From contig NC_066509.1 in assembly GCF_024679095.1 (NCBI RefSeq), positions 18,616,098 through 18,680,097 on the forward strand: a DNA stretch of 64,000 nt, read 5' to 3'. A program made the position numbers and the translations under genes. The stretch is from Eriocheir sinensis (Eukaryota; Arthropoda; Malacostraca; Decapoda; Varunidae). Positions 57,641 to 64,000 of this stretch are shown here, one piece after another (the stretch's first letter is position 1; each line of letters opens with the position of its first letter). The notes beneath the pieces were generated by a model. It was not told the DNA's origin, did not search any database, and saw nothing but the letters and a program-made list of their open reading frames with translations.

Positions 57641-57801
57641 ACTGAATAACGAGGGCCTTTCATCTGCTCCTCAATATCGAGGTGCTTTCATCTGCCCACA
57701 AAGCCCCAAGTGGCGGTCGAGCAGATTAAATCACCCAAGCGGGCGACCTCGTAATGAGCCAATAGGCTTTCTGTTGCCTGCATTTCCATGTTTCCATGTT
57801 T

Positions 57802-58680
57802 CCTCCCCTTCCTTCCTTCCCTCCTTCTCCTCCTCCTCTTCCTCTCCCCTTCCTCCCCTCCTCACCCCTCTTCCTCTTCCAACACCTTCCTCATCCCTCT
57901 TACTGCTTCCTTCTCCCCTCGCCTTCATCCTTCCCCTCCCCTCCCCTCCCCAGCTCAGCCAAACGGATCACCGCCACAACAGCCTCAAAAAACAAGCGAT
58001 GGGATAATCAAGAGTTGATTCGGTAATTTCACGTAATCGTTTAATTGGAAAAAAAAGATAAATTAAAATAAAATAGAAATGTTAAGAAAAAAATGGCTCG
58101 CATTGTTAATCGGCATAGTTTATTGGTAGTATACTGTTTTTCTTTATTCGTTTATACTTTTTTTTGTTATTGATGTTTTGTCTTCGTTATTCATTTTTCG
58201 TTAATGTCAGTAATTGGACGAGGTGGTTGAGGGGGGAGGGAAGGGAAGGGGAGGGAAGGGAAAGGAAGGGATGGAAGGGAAGGAAAGAGAAGTGAAGGGG
58301 AAGTGAAGAGGCGAAGGGGAAGAGGAGTAAGGGGAAATGGGAGGAACTAGAGGAGGGCGGTGCTTAGGTAAGATGAAGTGAAGAGAAATGAGAAGAAAAT
58401 AGGAGAATGTTAAGGGAAAGAAAGTGGTAGAAAGAATAGCCGTGAAGAAGTGATTGGGGAAGAGAAGTGAGGAAAGGGAAAGGAAGGAAGGGGAAGGAAA
58501 GACGAATGAGAAGTAGAAACAGTACGCGACAGAAAGAAAAAAAGCAGAGAAGTGAGGGAACCGTCTAATCAGCTCCCCCTCCCCTCCCCTTCGTGTTTTT
58601 GTAGTCGCCTCCTGTTGGCTGATTGGCGGACAGTAGACGGTGACGACCAACGGCGGGGCGGCTCTCAAGACACCTGACTT
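57802..58680. repeat. CT-rich then GA-rich low complexity; no gene
   Basis: 57802-57960 is CT-rich; 58000-58200 AT-rich; 58225-58560 nearly all purine on +. No recognisable coding sequence. Confidence 0.6.
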
Positions 58681-58689
58681 CACCGAGGG

Positions 58690-59442
58690 AGATTAACATA
58701 GATTTACGTAGAAGATCAGACCACACAGACCCCAAGGTCCAGACTAGGTGGTCTGTCTTTAAACCTAAGTGATTCTACATTAATGAGATAGCTCCAAAAC
58801 GTTGCATTTCTACTCTAGTTAATATTAAGTTGAAGGAAGTGACGGTCGAGCTCGTTTTTGAAGGAGTCAATCGTGTTACACTGGACCACTGACGGTGGGA
58901 GCTTATTCCATTCTCGCACTACAACGTTGGTGAAGAAAAATTTGGTGCAGTCTGAATTTACTTGTCTACATTTGAGTTTTACGCCATTGTTCCTCGTACG
59001 CAAAGTGTCATCGATCATAAACAATGTTGATCTGTCTACATTCGTGAAACCATTAAGTATTTTAAAACATTCGATCAGTTTTCCTCGGTGGTGATGTTTC
59101 TCAAGAGAGAATATGTTAAGGGTGGAAAGCCTTTCTTCGTAAGATTTGTTGTGCAATGAAGGGATCATTTTTGTTGCCCGACGCTGAACACCTTCTAATT
59201 TAGTAATGACCAAAACTGTACCGCATATTCCAAGTGGGGTCTGACTAAATTATTTCTTCGTAAGATTTGTTGTGCAAAGAAGGGATCATTTTTGTTGCCC
59301 GACGCTGAACACCTTCTAATTTAGTAATGTCCCTTGCATGATGAGGAGACCAAAACTGTACCGCATATTGCAAGTGGGGTCTGACGAAACTATTGTAGAG
59401 CGGAAGTATTACATCTTTATTCTTGAATAAAAAGTTTATCTT
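58690..59442 (-). pseudogene. non-LTR element F, RT C-terminus and 3' end
   Basis: Minus strand: NKDVILPLYNSFVRPHLQY, RDITKLEGVQRRATKMIPS, NIFSLEKHHHRGKLIE, FFFTNVVVREWNKLPP, ending in TAA near 58815; then a 3' UTR with a GACC...GGTC hairpin and a TAAATCTATG tail at about 58695. A ~125-bp stretch is tandemly duplicated (59130-59250 and 59252-59395), the first copy lacking about 20 bp. The 5' end abuts (GA)n. Confidence 0.85.
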
Positions 59443-59549
<107 letters not shown>

Positions 59550-59617
59550 TTAGCAAAGGTATAACTTGGAGAGGAGATTGTTTTGTTTTGTTTAATTTTT
59601 TCCCTTCAGTATCTTCA

Positions 59618-59658
59618 TATCCTCCTCCTTCTCCTCCTCCTCCTCCTCCTCCTCCTCC

Positions 59659-59698
<40 letters not shown>
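59618..59698. repeat. (TCC)n(TCA)n compound microsatellite
   Basis: About 13 TCC units change abruptly to about 13 TCA units. Confidence 0.93.
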
Positions 59699-59730
59699 GT
59701 TTTCTCCCAGATCCTGAAGAAGAATTGGAC

Positions 59731-59879
<149 letters not shown>

Positions 59880-60014
59880 AAAGGAACAAATAATATCCAA
59901 ACAACTCCTTCCTTTATTTAGCCTTCACATATTTGCCTTTCTGTTCCTCTGATCTGACATTCTGAGCTATAAAAAAATATATAATATATAATTTGTTTGA
60001 CTAGCCCAAGATTA

Positions 60015-60304
<290 letters not shown>

Positions 60305-60429
60305 CAACACTTCCTTCACTTAAGTCTCGCCATCGCTTCAACTCGCAACACACTGGAATTTCTTGTGTGACGCTCGCAACACAGAGTTCATAAGGCGAGG
60401 GTGTTTGTTCTTCACTTAACCTTCCAGCC

Positions 60430-61230
60430 GCACTTCTCCTTTCTTCTTTCCTTCCTCTTATTTCTTAGTTCTCTTCTTCCTAAATTACTCTCTTCCTTTC
60501 TTCGTCCCTTTTCCTTTTCCTTAGCTCCTTTCTTCCTTTCTCTTCATGCTGGGTTTCTTCTTTCCTACCTTCCCTTCTCTTCTTCCTTAGTTACATCAAT
60601 CCTTCCTTCATTCCTTCCTCCCTTTCTTGTCATATATATTCTTCCCTTTTCCTTCCTTTCTCTCTTCTTTGCCGCCTTTCCTTGGTTTCTTTATTTTTCC
60701 ATATATGCATTTTCTATGTATTGCTTTATTTCTTTTCGTTTTCTTATCCCTTTCTTTCGTTTCTTTCTCCTTTCACTTGTTATCGCTTTTTTTTACATTT
60801 CTCATTCTTTATTCCCATTTTTTTGGCCATTCCTTTCTTTCCTTCCCAGTGCCTTACTATTCCTCATCTCTTCCTCTTTCACTTTTTTTTTCTTCTTTTT
60901 TTTTTTTACTTCCTTACATTCTTTTCCTTCCTTTTTTTTCCTTCTTTACCTGCGTTATTTCGCTCCTTTCTTTCATCATGCTCCTCCTTCATGCTTAATT
61001 CCTTTTTTTCATCTTTTTCCCCTCATCCCTCCCTTTCATCCATCATTCATTGTTTTTTTCTTTCCTATCCTCCTTCTTTACCTCCTTCCTTTCTCCTCCT
61101 TTCTACTTCCATCTTTTCCTTCCTCCTTCCTTCCCTCCCTCTTTCCTTCCCTCCCTCCCTCCTTCCTTTCCTCCCTCCTTCCTTCCTCCTTTCCCACCAC
61201 CCTTCCTTCCTCCTCCCTTTCCTCGTATGA
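60430..61230. repeat. pyrimidine-rich low-complexity DNA
   Basis: TTCCTTCC- and CTTTCTT-rich for about 800 bp. Phe/Leu/Ser frames are compositional. No gene. Confidence 0.75.
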
Positions 61231-61442
61231 TTCACAAGGCAATTTCAGGTTTTCACAGATTCACTCCTGAAGTAACACTCGATTTCCGGAAGTTTTGCAG
61301 TGTTGTTGCCTCCTCCTCCTCTTCCTTTCCCTTCTCGCAACACAAAATTGGCGCACGATCAACAACAGTTTGTCTTGAATTTCCAGGTGTATCTTTCTTC
61401 GTGTTTTTCTTTTGCTCTTTTTTTTTTCCTTCTTTAATTTTT

Positions 61443-61546
<104 letters not shown>

Positions 61547-61613
61547 CGTGCGTTTGTGCTGCTGTCTGACTGATTGTCTGATTCCTTGCATTTGCCTTTT
61601 AGTTTGCATGCGT

Positions 61614-61717
<104 letters not shown>

Positions 61718-62683
61718 AAAAAGGAAGATTGAAAAAGAAAGAAAGATGTATAGAAAGAAAAAGAAAGTAAGAAAGAGAAAGAAAGAATGAAAGAAAGGAG
61801 AAAGATGGAAAAAGAGAGGAGGAAAGAAAGAAAGAAAAAATAAAGGATGGGCAGAGAGAGACAAAGACAGAGAATGATAGTAACAAAAAAAAACAGCACA
61901 CACCCGAGAGTAAACTCCTTCCACCCTAAAAAAAAATAATAATAATAATAATAACTCGCCTCCCGGTGTTTCCTTAAAGTGTTGATCCGGTGTGTTCCGC
62001 CACGCTGACCCTGGCTGACCAAAAGTGCAGGGGGAGGGGGGTAAGGGAGGGTAGGAAAAGGGAAGGGAGTGGAGGGGAGGCAAGGGTAAGAGTCACATGG
62101 GGGAAGAGGTAGAGGTAGGGAAGGTCAGGGGAAGGGAAGGAGTGGAGGGTTAGCATAAGGGGCGTACTTCTGTGTTCACTGCGGCAGCGTGTTGGGGAGT
62201 GAAAGTGGAGACAGGAATGAAGAGCAGCGAGGCGGCGGAGCTGAGGAGAGTGAAAATATATGGGGAAAATAAAAAATAAAAATATATACACTGGAGAATT
62301 ATTTAGGTTTAGAAAGTATATGAGAAAGTAGTTTTAAGAGAAGGTAATATATATTGCTTACTCTATTTCGGAGTAGATGTCAGTAGAAAACACTTATAAA
62401 GAGGCAGGAATAGGTGCAGCGAGGTGGCGGGACTGGCTAGAGTGGAAAATATAAGTAAGATGAGTAAAAAAGGGCCTGTGAACCTACGTGAAATAGGATA
62501 TAGGTTGCATCAAAACACTTATAAGAAAAGGTGATATAAATAGCATGCTTATAGGAAGTAAGCAGCATCTGAACAGATTTAAGAGAAGGGAATGAAAAGC
62601 TGGTAGGTAGTGAGGTTGAAAAGAGTGAAAAATATAAGTAACAGAAAAGTAAAAAAAAATGAAGTTGGGGCTTGGATTAGCAA

Positions 62684-63462
62684 AGGCGAATTTTCGCCGT
62701 CAACATTTGTTGAGGAGACGTCACGAATACGTCACAAGTTGCTTCCGTGTTGCATCAAGCCGTTTTGGCGGTCAACTTCTGGTCAACATTTGTTGAGAAA
62801 ATGTTGCTCCGGGACCAACCTGGAAAGAGCCTATGTTGAGAGGCGCCACCGTCACAACTTGTGACGTCAGATATAAACAACAGCTCGGTCAGAAGGTGGG
62901 ACATCACAGACATGCTTCCATATTATTTGTCGTAACTTAACTCATACATTAGATAGGACATTTTGGTTAACACCGTTAGACACAGCAGTGATTGGAGAAC
63001 TCGAATATGTTTGTGAAAACTCAATAAAACAGAAACTAAATAAATAGTGACGAGTTGAAGTTAAATAATTTATCCGTAAAGTTTATAACTCATTTTACAT
63101 AATAGCTATCATTTGCAGCGTCTATGAAATAAAGACTAAAATAAACCATTCCATCTTGTAGAGAAAAGCCTCCTGAACACGATGGTGTATACAGATTTTT
63201 CATAAATCCTCAAATAAGTGAAGCACGGAACTGTTTATAAAAAAAATTCAGTTCATGAATTGTGCGCGCCGACGGGGTGGGTGCTGGCAAGGTGCTGGGA
63301 GTGGTCGCGTTGCCATGACAACCCTCGCCTCGCCTCGCTTTTCGTGTGGCCACTGGCCAGAGGCAACAGGCAGCAACGGCGTGCGTTCTGCCGAGGTCGC
63401 TGATGGTGGCCAACACCATACCAACAGGATGTTGATACAGTGTTGACGGCGAAAATTCGCCT
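62684..63462. mobile_element. MITE-like element with 22-bp perfect TIRs
   Basis: Starts AGGCGAATTTTCGCC and ends with its exact reverse complement; the perfect match spans 62684-62705 and 63441-63462. GGCGAA/TTCGCC within each TIR can also fold back on itself. CAA flanks both sides (3-bp TSD possible). The 779-bp interior shows no transposase. I cannot assign a superfamily. Confidence 0.8.
62717..62877 (+). promoter_or_regulatory. CRE-like sites and TATA box in the MITE
   Basis: ACGTCAC occurs at 62718 and 62729, and a perfect TGACGTCA at 62862-62869, followed three bases later by TATAAA (62872-62877). GTCACAACTTGTGAC (62851-62865) is a palindrome overlapping the last site. The arrangement resembles a CREB/ATF-driven core promoter; function is inferred. 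Confidence 0.4.
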
Positions 63463-63761
63463 CAAGTAAGTGACATTAATCCAGTTATACGAGAAGTTAA
63501 AATATACTGCCTACCTTAACAATAAAAAAAAAGTATATGGAATTTAAAGAGCTATAAGAGAAAAATGTAAATAGCCTACTCAGAAGCTTAGCAAAAGACG
63601 TGGATGTTGTTCTCGATCAGCAATTTGTGCAGCAACTCCATGGAACTATAGAAATACAATTATACTCTTTATACTCCTAGAGAAATATACGCTAAGGGAG
63701 CCTGTAGAAATGATAAACAGATAATTACAAGCTACGATAGCTTAACGAAGTGATAAACTAA

Positions 63762-63762
<1 letters not shown>

Positions 63763-63847
<85 letters not shown>
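63763..63847. repeat. (GA)n microsatellite
   Basis: About 42 units. Flanks to 64000 are AT- or purine-rich with no recognisable gene. Confidence 0.97.
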
Positions 63848-63852
<5 letters not shown>

Positions 63853-64000
63853 AAAAATGATAGAAAATACAAGTTACGTGTCTATAAAAGTGGTAAATAA
63901 ATAAAGTATAGGAAGTCCTTAGAAATGCTAAGCTAAGTGACCGAGAGAGGGAGAAGGAAAGGGAGGGAATAGGCTATCAATAAGGAATCAATGGGAAAGA

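Larger units (their letters stand above)
52230..57801 (+). mobile_element. CR1/L2-like non-LTR element A2
   Basis: The same family as A1: matching proteins and the same 3' end (GGCTTTCTGTTGCCTGCA then CCATGTTT repeats to 57801). The 5' boundary is uncertain; a 17-bp tandem duplicate GTGTGTAAATCGACTCC lies at 52229-52263 and the ~650 bp before ORF1 is probably 5' UTR. Both ORFs are broken. Confidence 0.8.

Noticed and set aside
60401..61270. 289-codon Phe/Leu/Ser frame resembling a membrane protein
   Set aside because: Pyrimidine-rich low complexity; hydrophobicity follows from T-rich codons, and no other gene signals are present.

Overview
The window is animal nuclear DNA, most likely arthropod and probably a decapod crustacean (inference from very dense, long di- and trinucleotide microsatellites plus many CR1/L2-like and jockey-like non-LTR families). 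I recognise no complete host gene. Nearly everything readable as protein belongs to transposable elements, most of them broken by stops, frameshifts and later insertions.

Layout. 1-3.6 kb: purine-rich DNA, tRNA-like inverted arms, a jockey-like RT fragment and a non-LTR 3' tail. 4.3-8.9 kb: minus-strand CR1/L2-like element A1. 10.2-13.1 kb: a 30-bp minisatellite split by a hAT-like non-autonomous element that carries a long hairpin. 14.5-21.1 kb: element B1 (intact ORF1, decayed ORF2) with a complete 2.06-kb hAT transposon nested in ORF2. 21.55 kb: a well-folding tRNA-like sequence with anticodon CUA. 22.5-30 kb: jockey-like element E1, split by element C1. 31.7 kb: a tRNA-derived SINE. 34.0-34.6 kb: a ~140-bp tandem repeat. 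35.7-42.4 kb: a structurally complete Gypsy/Mag-like LTR element (LTRs, 5-bp TSD, PBS, PPT), broken by two SINEs and by D1, a C-family fragment. 45.0-47.3 kb: element G (YVDD RT). 47.5-50.5 kb: a segment with ~105-bp inverted repeats, a 6-bp TSD and a DNA polymerase B fragment, read as a Polinton/Maverick derivative. 50.9-52.1 kb: pyrimidine minisatellite. 52.9-57.8 kb: element A2. 58.7-59.4 kb: fragment F. 59.4-64 kb: microsatellites and a MITE-like element with CRE/TATA motifs.

Main observation. In three elements (B1, C1, A2) the end of ORF1 (zinc motif, low-complexity linker, SGNH esterase) carries a canonical -1 frameshift heptamer in the correct phase: A_AAA_AAC in B1 and A2, T_TTT_TTA in C1. 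It lies next to or inside the short overlap with an ORF2 frame that has no ATG before the endonuclease. This suggests that these non-LTR elements make ORF2p as an ORF1-ORF2 fusion by programmed -1 frameshifting. A second pattern is that the ORF1 linker is the birthplace of large trinucleotide or minisatellite arrays, and a third is that several 5'-truncated copies begin exactly at a microsatellite.

All coordinates were read by eye. Element ends without a stated TSD are approximate.
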